38,981 nucleotides of DNA, taken from positions 1 to 38,981 of IMG/VR virus record IMGVR_UViG_3300032163_000048; one strand, given 5' to 3'. The position numbers and the translations under genes are program-made. Positions 33,348-38,981 of this stretch are shown piece by piece. The notes beneath the pieces are model-generated. The model was not told where the DNA came from. It did not search any database and saw only the letters and a program-made list of their open reading frames with translations. Position 1 is the first letter of the stretch. Each line of letters opens with the position of its first letter. The DNA is from a virus.

Positions 33348-33858
33348 TACTTACTTTGACCTCTGGATATAAAGGTTTAATTGCCTCTTTAATTTCCTCG
33401 TCCGTTAAATTTCTTAGATAAGTGGCTTTTTTTACTCGAAATTTCCCATCTGAATTATATGGTATTGCTAAAATATCAGATGGATAAAACTCAAAAACGG
33501 CATAGGTTTTTGATAAATCATTGTTGGTTTCACTAAGACACCATTCCAAGGTGGCAAGATTAATACCTTTATCGCAGGGGATTCTGGAATCTGAATTTCC
33601 ATCTCCGCAAATATAAGTTCCTCCAATTTCATAAGTGAAATTTTGATATGGAGAAATTTGTCCATTGAGATATTTAAATCCTACCAATAAATTTTTTTGC
33701 CATTTTAGAAGAGATAAATTACTTGCAAATTGAGAAGGGATATTTTCGGCTTCCCTGAGATCGGCTCCCCAGAGATCGGCTTTAAATTTTTCCGCCAATT
33801 CTTTTAAGGTAAATTCACCTTCACAAATTAAATCACTATTTTTTCTCCTGATCTGCAT
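33325..33858 (-). CDS. Pentapeptide-like hypothetical phage protein
   Basis: This 177-residue protein has the short segment LWGADLREAENI, resembling a pentapeptide-repeat turn. The C-terminal half has VFEFYPSDILAIPYNSDGKFRVKKATYL, which I associate with uncharacterised phage proteins. SD GAGGG precedes the ATG. Function is not known. Confidence 0.5.
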   Translation of the reverse strand: MQIRRKNSDLICEGEFTLKELAEKFKADLWGADLREAENIPSQFASNLSLLKWQKNLLVGFKYLNGQISPYQNFTYEIGGTYICGDGNSDSRIPCDKGINLATLEWCLSETNNDLSKTYAVFEFYPSDILAIPYNSDGKFRVKKATYLRNLTDEEIKEAIKPLYPEVKVSNGAYKPN

Positions 33859-33963
33859 CCCTCAACCTCTACTTTCGATGAGTTTTTGAGACTTGGACTT
33901 ACCAAAAATCTTTTTGAAGTCGATCATTTTCAATTAAATCAAGTTTAGTTTTTAAATGTTCTA

Positions 33964-34170
33964 TCATGTAGCAATGGAAAGCAGAAGATCTAATGTGTGA
34001 TAACCATAAGGAATTTCATAAAATCCATCATTCTTTCTTGCCTCCATATTTCTCCAAAGATGAGTATCCTTAATGGAAGCCATAAGAACTTCAACCTTTT
34101 CTGGAATGATAGGATACCTTTCAATATGCCTAAACGGATTTGGTCTCAAATCTTTAACGGCTACTTTCAT
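33964..34170 (-). CDS. Truncated ParB-like domain protein
   Basis: This 68-residue protein matches the start of ParB/sulfiredoxin-fold proteins: LRPNPFRHIERYPIIPEKVEVL, then YEIPYGYHTLDLL where GHHR would be expected. The conserved catalytic-type GHxR is altered to GYHT, and the protein stops soon after, so it is a fragment or an unusually short form. It is the first gene after the leftward early promoter, with AAAGGAAA upstream. Confidence 0.55.
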   Translation of the reverse strand: MKVAVKDLRPNPFRHIERYPIIPEKVEVLMASIKDTHLWRNMEARKNDGFYEIPYGYHTLDLLLSIAT

Positions 34171-34199
34171 TTAGTTTCCTTTCTTCTTTGTTAATTTTA

Positions 34200-34216
34200 G
34201 TTAATGTCAGCTTAAC
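34200..34216. promoter_or_regulatory. Putative operator OL
   Basis: GTTAATGTCAGCTTAAC is an inverted repeat (GTTAA-N7-TTAAC). The minus-strand reading of 34534-34550 matches it at 14 of 17 positions. It overlaps the -10 of the leftward promoter, where a repressor would block polymerase. Confidence 0.6.
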
Positions 34217-34237
34217 AAAGCACAAATTATTTGTCAA
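34209..34237 (-). promoter_or_regulatory. Putative leftward early promoter (pL-like)
   Basis: On the minus strand TTGACA (34237-34232) is followed 17 bases later by TAAGCT (34214-34209). The surrounding sequence (TGCTTGAC ... TTGTTAAGCTG) recurs in the rightward promoter at 34513-34541. It faces the 27-34 kb operon and would start about 30 bases before the ParB-like gene. Confidence 0.6.
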
Positions 34238-34283
34238 GCATTATTTTAAAATATTTTGTTATTTTATTAAGTGTAGGAAATGA

Positions 34284-34532
34284 TTAAGGATGTTTCTGTT
34301 CGTAGAGCCAATCCAAGAATTCATTTAGTGAGTATCGATAAAAATCGAGAAGGGCATCCAAAATTGGTTGTGAAATAGGGGTTTCTCCGGTTTCCCAATG
34401 TTGAATGGAAACATGGGATCATTTCAATGCTTTGGCAGTATCTCTTTCAGCTTGTTTTCTGCTTTCTCTCATTTTCCTTAAAACAATTCCCCAATCAGGA
34501 TCAAAATAGTGCTTGACTTTTTCCATTGACAT
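34284..34532 (-). pseudogene. cI-type HTH repressor with an in-frame TGA
   Basis: The frame from the ATG at 34532 to TAA at 34284 gives 82 codons. It has Xre/cI-like helices: WGIVLRKMRESRKQAERDTAKALK, then TGA at 34419-34421, then SHVSIQHWETGETPISQPIL and YRYSLNEFLDWLY. SHVSIQHWE is the recognition-helix pattern. The stop falls between helices 2 and 3, exactly where one residue is expected; CGA (Arg) to TGA would explain it. TGA is used as a normal stop elsewhere here, so recoding is unlikely. The repressor is probably dead unless read through or miscalled. Confidence 0.7.
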
Positions 34533-34541
34533 TGTTAAGCT
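34513..34541 (+). promoter_or_regulatory. Putative rightward early promoter (pR-like)
   Basis: TTGACT (34513-34518) and TAAGCT (34536-34541) are 17 bases apart, the same spacing and flanks as the pL-like promoter. The expected start point is at or next to the ATG at 34551, so the Cro-like mRNA could be leaderless. Confidence 0.55.
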
Positions 34542-34550
34542 GTCCTTACC
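34534..34550. promoter_or_regulatory. Putative operator OR
   Basis: GTTAAGCTGTCCTTACC keeps the GTTAA-N7-TTA(A/C)C layout. It lies between the divergent repressor and Cro-like start codons and over the rightward -10. Confidence 0.55.
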
Positions 34551-34739
34551 ATGACTCTAAAAAATTATTTAAGAGAACAAAATTTAAGCATCAAAAGATT
34601 TTGCGAAGCCAATAGTTTTAATTATGGGTCAATCAGGGTTTTGCTGGCGAGAGGATATAACCCTTCTCCCAAACTGGCGCTTCGCATATCTAAGGCTACA
34701 AAGGGAAAAGTTTCAATTTTAGAACTTCTTTACCCTTAA
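34551..34739 (+). CDS. Cro-like HTH regulator
   Basis: This 62-residue protein is a compact helical DNA-binding domain: LKNYLREQNLSIKRFCEANSFNYGSIRVLLARG, then SPKLALRISKATKG and SILELL. The layout matches Cro/YdaS-type regulators. It diverges from the repressor gene with only 18 bases between start codons. No SD is visible, and the promoter position suggests a leaderless mRNA. It would compete with the repressor at OL/OR. Confidence 0.65.
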   Translation: MTLKNYLREQNLSIKRFCEANSFNYGSIRVLLARGYNPSPKLALRISKATKGKVSILELLYP

Positions 34740-34750
34740 ATAGAACGAAC

Positions 34751-35011
34751 TTATTTTGTTTTCACCCAATAATAGCCTCTTGATTGGATGCACATTTTAA
34801 AATGATCGTTCACGCAAGCAGCAACAGCAATCCCTCTGAATTCTCCTCCTCCTGGTGCATTGGCATAACAGACCATCTCTGCCCTGTATCGGCATTCATA
34901 AGAATCGGTTTGCCACTTACTTACATCAAAGTCTGTTTTTGTCCAATAACCACGGGAACCACAGGAGCAAAGGATCAAACTTAACGCCATGACTAAAATT
35001 ATTGGTTTCAT
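34751..35011 (-). CDS. Lipoprotein, possible exclusion or conversion factor
   Basis: This 86-residue protein has the signal MKPIILVMALSLILCSCGS, with a lipobox ending at C15 or C17 and several later Cys that could form disulfides. AAGGAG precedes the ATG at 35011; a reading from 35050 is rejected. It lies on the strand opposite to its neighbours, next to the immunity genes, a usual place for lysogenic conversion genes such as exclusion lipoproteins. The role is inference. Confidence 0.6.
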   Translation of the reverse strand: MKPIILVMALSLILCSCGSRGYWTKTDFDVSKWQTDSYECRYRAEMVCYANAPGGGEFRGIAVAACVNDHFKMCIQSRGYYWVKTK

Positions 35012-35037
35012 ATTTTCTCCTTTCTTTAAAGTAAAAA

Positions 35038-35107
35038 GCCAGCCGGACACACTAAGGCTAGTGGGGGCATGGGCTGTCGGTCTGTGGAAGGGCTTCGGCC
35101 TATGCCC
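35038..35107. other. GC-rich structured element with nested hairpins
   Basis: A perfect hairpin CACTA-AGGC-TAGTG (35050-35063) adjoins a large stem of GGGCATGGGC (35065-35074) with GCCTATGCCC (35098-35107), nine of ten pairs. An inner GAAG-GG-CTTC lies at 35088-35097. The element is GC-rich amid AT-rich flanks and holds no ORF I accept. It lies in the probable 5' leader of the lipoprotein gene. It could be a structured leader, a small RNA or a protein/integration site. Confidence 0.5.
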
Positions 35108-35112
35108 AACAT

Positions 35113-35132
35113 TATTTTAGCATAACTTGACA
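35113..35132. promoter_or_regulatory. Possible divergent promoter elements
   Basis: On the minus strand an extended -10-like TGCTAAAAT lies at about 35115-35123, in front of the lipoprotein leader. On the plus strand TTGACA at 35127-35132 precedes the ribbon-helix-helix gene, but its -10 is weak. Both calls are tentative. Confidence 0.3.
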
Positions 35133-35172
35133 CCATTTCCACCAATTTTATTTCAATTAAGAGGAGGGCATC

Positions 35173-35379
35173 ATGGACAAAACTGGCCAGGCAATTTACG
35201 TAAGATTTCCTATTGGGTTGGAAGCCAAAATAAGAGCAAGGGCTCGAAAGGCAGGCCGAACCCTCAGCCAGCAAATTGTCTTTGATTGTTCTCTCTCTGA
35301 GCATGTTCAAGATCATGACATCGAAAAAGATACTCTAAATTTTTTTGATAGTGAAGGAAAGAATTGTCAGAAGGATTAA
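35173..35379 (+). CDS. Ribbon-helix-helix (Arc/MetJ-type) regulator
   Basis: This 68-residue protein has an N-terminal strand (QAIYVRFPIGLEAKIRARAR), then helix KAGRTLSQQIVFDC, the ribbon-helix-helix pattern in which the strand binds the major groove. A short acidic tail follows. GAGGAGGG precedes the ATG. A perfect inverted repeat 23 bases after its stop may be its operator, controlling the methyltransferase downstream. Confidence 0.65.
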   Translation: MDKTGQAIYVRFPIGLEAKIRARARKAGRTLSQQIVFDCSLSEHVQDHDIEKDTLNFFDSEGKNCQKD

Positions 35380-35401
35380 ATAGAACTCAACAAGATTTCC
35401 A

Positions 35402-35423
35402 AAACCACAACATCTTGTGGTTT
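35402..35423. repeat. Perfect 9-bp inverted repeat
   Basis: AAACCACAA (35402-35410) and TTGTGGTTT (35415-35423) flank the loop CATC. It lies between the ribbon-helix-helix gene and the methyltransferase. As DNA it could be an operator; as RNA, a stem without a T-run strong enough for clear termination. Confidence 0.6.
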
Positions 35424-35489
35424 GTGACACCAATTTACCGGAGGGGGCCGGAACCCACCTTATCCCATCCCCTTTCCAAAGTGATCCGG

Positions 35490-35505
35490 TCCTCTCCGGA
35501 GGAGG
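35490..35505 (+). promoter_or_regulatory. SD hairpin before the methyltransferase
   Basis: TCCTC (35490-35494) can pair with GAGGA (35499-35503) around the UNCG-type loop TCCG. This covers much of the SD GGAGGAGG at 35498-35505, which lies five to six bases before a TTG at 35510. It could lower or regulate translation of the methyltransferase. Confidence 0.45.
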
Positions 35506-35509
35506 TAAG

Positions 35510-36304
35510 TTGACTGAATTAGAAGATACCAGATGGGTTGATAGCTGTCGAATTTGCAAGAAAGAAGTTTGCTCGATAGTCGATCACTTCGTAAAAACAA
35601 AGCGAGCTCGATCTGTAAGAGATGCAACCAGAATGCTTTCAGAACAACTTGAGGGAGAGATACCAAGATGTACTCTTGAGAAAATATATCATAGAAATAA
35701 AGTACGGACAAATGTCTGTACTCCCAAGCCTATAAAACCATTACAAATCCCTGAAAAAAGTAAAGCCATTTGCGATTTATCTGAACTTACTAAGGCTGGT
35801 GAAAAATTTTCTACCATTTATGCAGATCCACCATGGAGTTATGAAAATCAATCAACCAGAGCCGCAGTTTCCGGCGAATATCAAACAATGTCCCTGAAAG
35901 AGATATCGAATCTTCCCGTTAAAAATCTTACTGAGGAAAATGCCCATCTTCATCTTTGGACTACAAATGGATTTTTACATGAAGCCTTACATCTAATTAC
36001 CGAGTGGGGATTTAAATATAAATCTTGTTTAGTTTGGGTGAAACCTCAAATGGGAATAGGAAATTATTGGCGAGTTTCACATGAATTTTTATTACTTGGA
36101 ATAAAGGGAAATTTAAGATTCTCAGATAAGGGATTAATGAGTTGGATTCAGGCTAAAAGGACAAGGCATAGTGCAAAACCAGAAATTGTCAGAACGATGA
36201 TCGAAAAGGCAAGCCCACCCCGTTACCTTGAATTATTTGGAAGGAAATTAACAAAAAATTGGACAGTATTCGGAAATCAAATAGAAAAGAATCTGTTTGA
36301 TTAA
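35510..36304 (+). CDS. MT-A70-family adenine-N6 methyltransferase
   Basis: This 264-residue protein has the catalytic DPPW at residues 106-109 (IYADPPWSYENQ), then LHLWTTNGFLHEAL, KSCLVWVKPQMGIGNYWR and a final YLELFGRK, all typical of MT-A70/IME4-type enzymes that methylate adenine N6. The first 95 residues include CRICKKEVC and a helix with KRARSVRDATRML, a possible DNA-binding part. The TTG at 35510 has a strong SD; a GTG at 35417 would add 31 residues. It may protect phage DNA from host restriction. Confidence 0.8.
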   Translation: MTELEDTRWVDSCRICKKEVCSIVDHFVKTKRARSVRDATRMLSEQLEGEIPRCTLEKIYHRNKVRTNVCTPKPIKPLQIPEKSKAICDLSELTKAGEKFSTIYADPPWSYENQSTRAAVSGEYQTMSLKEISNLPVKNLTEENAHLHLWTTNGFLHEALHLITEWGFKYKSCLVWVKPQMGIGNYWRVSHEFLLLGIKGNLRFSDKGLMSWIQAKRTRHSAKPEIVRTMIEKASPPRYLELFGRKLTKNWTVFGNQIEKNLFD

Positions 36305-36314
36305 TAAAAAATTT

Positions 36315-36602
36315 ATGAATTTTATTACTAAGCCTGGAAAGAAAAATAATAATCCAGAAGATAAAATACTTTTTTCAAAATGCCCTATTTGTGGACATGA
36401 GGAAGCTCTCTTATTAAGAGATTTACTTAAATGGGCGAGATTTAAGGGCATGATAGAGGATTTACATTATCCATTACCGAAATTTAGAGGTAGATATAAA
36501 ATATTAGATTTTCTTCAAGATGGATTTAAGAAAACCAATGGACATTATATTTTAAAAATTAACGAGGTTTGTAAAATTCATAAAATTCCAGAAAGAGAAT
36601 AA
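36315..36602 (+). CDS. Zinc-knuckle hypothetical protein
   Basis: This protein of about 95 residues has CPICGHEEALLL (one CxxC) and a later CKIH that may complete a metal site. The middle holds helices and KFRGRYKILDFLQDG. Start is uncertain: a TTG at 36297 overlaps the methyltransferase end, the ATG at 36315 lacks a good SD. Function unknown. Confidence 0.45.
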   Translation: MNFITKPGKKNNNPEDKILFSKCPICGHEEALLLRDLLKWARFKGMIEDLHYPLPKFRGRYKILDFLQDGFKKTNGHYILKINEVCKIHKIPERE

Positions 36603-36605
36603 ACA

Positions 36606-36941
36606 ATGAATCAACTTTCTTTTCTTGATATCCAGAAACCCAAACCCACCGGCGAACTCCTCCGAGATAGGGGAATCAAAAAGGCGCTCGATCACGCCGA
36701 GGAAATACACGATCAATGGTCTAAGACAGCGCTCGATTTTTTATATCTCTATGCAAGAAACCATCGCCGATTCTCGGGAGAGATGGTAAGACTTGGGGCC
36801 AAGGGGATTGTATCGGATCCTCCATCCCTTCGCGCCTGGGGTGCGATACTCCTCCAGGGAGCCCGCAAGGGATGGATCAAACAGATTGGATATATCCATG
36901 TTGAAAATCCGAAGGCACACAAGGCCAATGCCGCTTTCTAG
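36606..36941 (+). CDS. Conserved phage protein, winged-helix-like
   Basis: This 111-residue protein has GELLRDRGIKKALDHAEEIH, then PPSLRAWGAILLQGARKGWIKQIGYIH and a C-terminal HKANAAF. I associate this pattern with a conserved family in phage replication regions; the C-terminal half reads like a winged helix. A host-replication or regulatory contact is possible. Base composition is more GC-rich than the flanking genes. Confidence 0.55.
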   Translation: MNQLSFLDIQKPKPTGELLRDRGIKKALDHAEEIHDQWSKTALDFLYLYARNHRRFSGEMVRLGAKGIVSDPPSLRAWGAILLQGARKGWIKQIGYIHVENPKAHKANAAF

Positions 36942-36952
36942 GAGAGTTGCTT

Positions 36953-37030
36953 ATGGGAGCCCTGATCGTTTTAATTTTTATTTTATGGTGGACTTTGGAA
37001 TTTACGGTTAAAGCAAATGGAAGAAATTAA
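36953..37030 (+). CDS. Tiny membrane peptide
   Basis: A 25-residue ORF with AGGAGAG upstream has the sequence MGALIVLIFILWWTLEF followed by a short polar tail. One hydrophobic helix spans most of it. It overlaps the nucleotidyltransferase start by 14 bases. Confidence 0.4.
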   Translation: MGALIVLIFILWWTLEFTVKANGRN

Positions 37031-37817
37031 ACTTAAAGGATTGTCATACGAAGAATGTAAGAATCTATTCCCCAAGGACATTATATTGGCGGGATATGTC
37101 GGAAGCATTTCTCATGGAACTTACATTATAAATTCTTACCCAAATAGCATTGATGATAAAGATGTGATGACGGTTTTTGTGAAAGACATTGAATATTATT
37201 GCGGTTTGGGTAGAGGAAGGGATACGAGAGAACTCAAAAAGAATGAATGGGATATCGTTGGTTATGAGATAAAAAAGTATATCTCATTGCTACTCAAATC
37301 AAATCCCAACGTAATGTCTTTGCTCTGGCTTCCCGAAAGAAATTATTTATATATAGGTAAATGTGGGCAAGCATTAAGAATGGAAAGAAATATTTTCATT
37401 AGCAAAAAAGCATATCATTCTTTTACAGGTTACGCATATGGGCAACTAAAGAGAATGGAACATTATAAATTTGAGGGATACATGGGAGAGAAAAGAAAAT
37501 CTCTTGTAGATAAATTTGGATATGACACAAAAAACGCTTCCCATCTAATACGTTTGCTTCGGATGGGAATAGAGTTTTTAACAGAGGGAAAATTGTATGT
37601 TGAGAGAGAAGATGCTCCACAACTGCTTCAAATTAAGAATGGAGAATGGGAGTTGGATCGAATCAAAAATGAGGCAGATCATTTATTTAAGATGGCTCAA
37701 GATGCCTATACACGATCCACCCTGCCAGATGAACCTGATTATCAAAAAGCAGAACAATTATTGATGTCTATCATTGGATATTATCACGAAATAGATAAAC
37801 TTATAAATTGGAATTAA
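37017..37817 (+). CDS. Predicted nucleotidyltransferase (RlaP / pol-beta type)
   Basis: This 266-residue protein has the polymerase-beta-type signature GS-x-SHGT (residues 29-35), followed by IDDKDVMTVFV with D47 and D49 as probable metal ligands. The rest (KKYISLLLKSNPNVMSLLWLP, HSFTGYAYGQLKRM, ASHLIRLLRMGIEFLTEG) matches the predicted RNA-ligase-associated nucleotidyltransferase family. No RNA ligase is seen in this window. Substrate could be RNA, tRNA, nucleotide or protein. Confidence 0.68.
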   Translation: MEEIKLKGLSYEECKNLFPKDIILAGYVGSISHGTYIINSYPNSIDDKDVMTVFVKDIEYYCGLGRGRDTRELKKNEWDIVGYEIKKYISLLLKSNPNVMSLLWLPERNYLYIGKCGQALRMERNIFISKKAYHSFTGYAYGQLKRMEHYKFEGYMGEKRKSLVDKFGYDTKNASHLIRLLRMGIEFLTEGKLYVEREDAPQLLQIKNGEWELDRIKNEADHLFKMAQDAYTRSTLPDEPDYQKAEQLLMSIIGYYHEIDKLINWN

Positions 37818-37872
37818 TTAAATCAGATGATCGTTTTTCGAGATAAGAAACCGAGAAAGTATAGAATGGAAG

Positions 37873-38283
37873 ATGGTTATGTTTGAGATTGTAGTAAGGG
37901 GTGTCCCGATCGCCAAAAAGAGGCCAAGGTTCGCGAGACGGGGCAAGTTTGTTGTGACCTACAACGATCAACAGACCGAAGAGGGCCGCTTTCTCTTCGA
38001 AGTCCAGAAACAATGGTCGAGACCTCCGATTGAAGGACCCCTCAAGGTTCGATGTTCTTTCGAGATGCCAATCCCAAAGGGTACCTCAAAGAAAAAAACT
38101 CAAGGTATGCTTCGTGACGAAATCCGGCATACCAAAAAACCCGACATAGATAATTTACTAAAATTTTCTTGCGATTGTTGTAATGGAGTCATTTGGAAAG
38201 ACGACTCCCAAATAGTCTTGCTTGTAGGCCAAAAATTCTATTCTGAAATCCCTAAAACTATCATAATGATCGAGGAGGTTTGA
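37873..38283 (+). CDS. rusA: RusA-family Holliday-junction resolvase
   Basis: This 136-residue protein has GVPIAKKRPRF near the N-terminus, then HTKKPDIDNLLKF with D91 and D93, D101 followed by NGVIW, and D110/D111. These are the metal-binding acidic residues of RusA. The enzyme cleaves four-way junctions formed in phage recombination or packaging. An ATG at 37879 is an alternative start. GAGGAGG at its end serves the next gene. Confidence 0.82.
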   Translation: MVMFEIVVRGVPIAKKRPRFARRGKFVVTYNDQQTEEGRFLFEVQKQWSRPPIEGPLKVRCSFEMPIPKGTSKKKTQGMLRDEIRHTKKPDIDNLLKFSCDCCNGVIWKDDSQIVLLVGQKFYSEIPKTIIMIEEV

Positions 38284-38492
38284 TGCCCGCTATCTGCTGG
38301 CGCTGTGGAAAACCGTTAAAAATTAGCCCTTCAACGGGGACCTGCATTTATTGTTCTTATGGCCCCGACGAAAACCTTGAGAAATTGATCCGGGTAAAGA
38401 AGGCCATCCATGACCTCAAAGAATCGAACCCGCAGAGCTCGGGGAATGATCCTGATTATCGAGTAAAGAAAAGATGGTCAATGAGGGATTGA
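38283..38492 (+). CDS. Small zinc-ribbon protein
   Basis: This 69-residue protein has CWRCG (C5, C8) and CIYC, a complete zinc ribbon, then a charged helix (LEKLIRVKKAIHDL). The ATG at 38283 overlaps the RusA stop and has GAGGAGG upstream. Function not known. Confidence 0.55.
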   Translation: MPAICWRCGKPLKISPSTGTCIYCSYGPDENLEKLIRVKKAIHDLKESNPQSSGNDPDYRVKKRWSMRD

Positions 38493-38504
38493 AGAGGAGG
38501 GAAC

Positions 38505-38687
38505 ATGAATTTAAGAGAATTATTAAAGGAGATTTTCTGGGGCTTAAAAATCCATTGGAGGTTTTTAAAAATCCAAAGTAAATTTATGCTACTTCTTTAC
38601 AAAGACCAAAAGGAGGGAGGTGAGAAAGGTAGGCAAGTTAAAGCAAAAACTAAATCGAAAGGAGAAAATCATGGAACAGACATTTGA
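38505..38687 (+). CDS. Small amphipathic/basic protein
   Basis: This 60-residue protein has an N-terminal amphipathic helix (LLKEIFWGLKIHWRFLKIQ) and a lysine-rich C-terminus. GGAGGG precedes the ATG. The last 17 bases overlap the next gene. It may touch a membrane or nucleic acid, but no family is recognised. Confidence 0.45.
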   Translation: MNLRELLKEIFWGLKIHWRFLKIQSKFMLLLYKDQKEGGEKGRQVKAKTKSKGENHGTDI

Positions 38688-38961
38688 TGAAAAGATTTTA
38701 GTAGGAGCAGAAAAGAGTGTCAATAAATATTTAGCTTGGATTGATGGAGATGTTGAAGGTTCTCCAACAATCAAGGGGGCGGAGAAGATAATTTCATGGG
38801 CTATTAAGATCAGGCACATGATGCAGATCGCCAAACATACGGAACGTTCCCATGCTCTGAGATTATTGAAATTCTTACCCGATGATAAGACGAGACAAAA
38901 ATATATTCGTCTCACCAATCCTGAATTAAAGACTATCTTGATTGATAGACCCGCAAAGTAA
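38671..38961 (+). CDS. Hypothetical helical protein
   Basis: This 96-residue protein starts at the ATG at 38671 with AAAGGAG upstream; an in-frame reading from 38620 would overlap the preceding gene by 68 bases. It is helical (KGAEKIISWAIKIRHMMQIA) with a basic C-terminus. No motif is recognised. It is the last gene in the window; the final 20 bases hold nothing recognisable. Confidence 0.5.
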   Translation: MEQTFDEKILVGAEKSVNKYLAWIDGDVEGSPTIKGAEKIISWAIKIRHMMQIAKHTERSHALRLLKFLPDDKTRQKYIRLTNPELKTILIDRPAK

Positions 38962-38981
38962 ATCAAGGCAGGGCGCGGCGA

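Noticed and set aside
33862-33967. Two tiny minus-strand ORFs (33862-33927, 21 codons; 33899-33967, 22 codons)
   Set aside because: Both are very short and overlap each other, and neither resembles anything. The second overlaps the ParB-like stop and could be a remnant of that gene's tail.
27022-34283. CRISPR array or integrase/attachment site in the leftward region
   Set aside because: There are no regularly spaced repeats and no tyrosine or serine recombinase motif. The only clear repeat is the 33-bp pair at the ends of two genes.
34419-34421. TGA recoding (Gly or Trp) as an explanation for the repressor stop
   Set aside because: Many genes here end in TGA exactly at the start of the next gene (portal at 1794-1796, RusA at 38281-38283, several ATGA overlaps), so TGA works as a normal stop in this genome.
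37827-37886. 19-codon ORF before rusA
   Set aside because: It overlaps the rusA start and has no clear SD; it may be a coupling leader but cannot be supported.

Overview
The window is about 39 kb of a tailed-phage genome, or a prophage read as a phage contig, with short-tailed (podovirus-like) architecture. The order portal, Bbp19-like protein, scaffold, major capsid protein and Bbp16-like cement protein resembles the BPP-1/epsilon15 group. The tail and ejection genes follow the T7 order gp11, gp12, gp13, gp14, gp15, gp16. The host is probably Gram-negative: the lysis block contains a lipoprotein shaped like an outer-membrane spanin and a second predicted lipoprotein lies near the immunity region. 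Shine-Dalgarno sequences are strong (AGGAGG type). Two radical SAM enzymes and many zinc-ribbon proteins fit an anaerobic host, but that is inference. All family calls are by eye; no database search was run.

Layout. 1-7.2 kb (+): end of an upstream gene, portal, Bbp19-like protein, small coiled-coil and membrane proteins, and three tandem paralogous genes. 7.2-9.7 kb (+): an accessory block with Cys-rich proteins, a tRNA with an abnormal anticodon loop, a radical SAM enzyme and a Mu Com-like zinc finger, closed by a strong terminator. 9.7-12 kb (+): scaffold, major capsid protein and cement protein, closed by a second terminator. 12-25.1 kb (+): gp11-like adaptor, gp12-like nozzle, a GNAT-fold protein, three internal/ejection proteins, an exported beta protein and a LamG/carbohydrate-binding adhesin with a signal peptide. 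25.2-27.0 kb (+): lysis block with an M15-type endolysin, holin-like membrane proteins, coiled-coil membrane protein and Rz1-like lipoprotein.

27.0-34.2 kb (-): an early operon of small zinc-ribbon proteins, a DUF1351-like coiled coil, HNH nuclease, PD-(D/E)XK nuclease, second radical SAM protein, candidate single-strand annealing protein, three tiny membrane proteins and a ParB-like fragment. 34.2-34.75 kb: a lambda-like immunity region laid out as pL, repressor, pR, cro. Two near-identical promoter/operator elements flank a repressor gene that is interrupted by an in-frame TGA. 34.75-35.1 kb: a divergent lipoprotein and a GC-rich structured element. 35.17-38.96 kb (+): a ribbon-helix-helix regulator, MT-A70 adenine methyltransferase, a conserved phage protein, a RlaP-type nucleotidyltransferase, RusA resolvase and small proteins.

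The leftward operon supplies recombination, the right arm supplies DNA modification and Holliday-junction resolution, and the long rightward block builds and releases virions. No terminase, integrase, DNA or RNA polymerase, helicase, reverse transcriptase or CRISPR array is visible. The terminase probably lies just outside the window next to the portal. The most notable findings are the immunity region with its broken repressor, the odd tRNA, the radical SAM/Com module, the triplicated gene family and the structured element near 35.05 kb.
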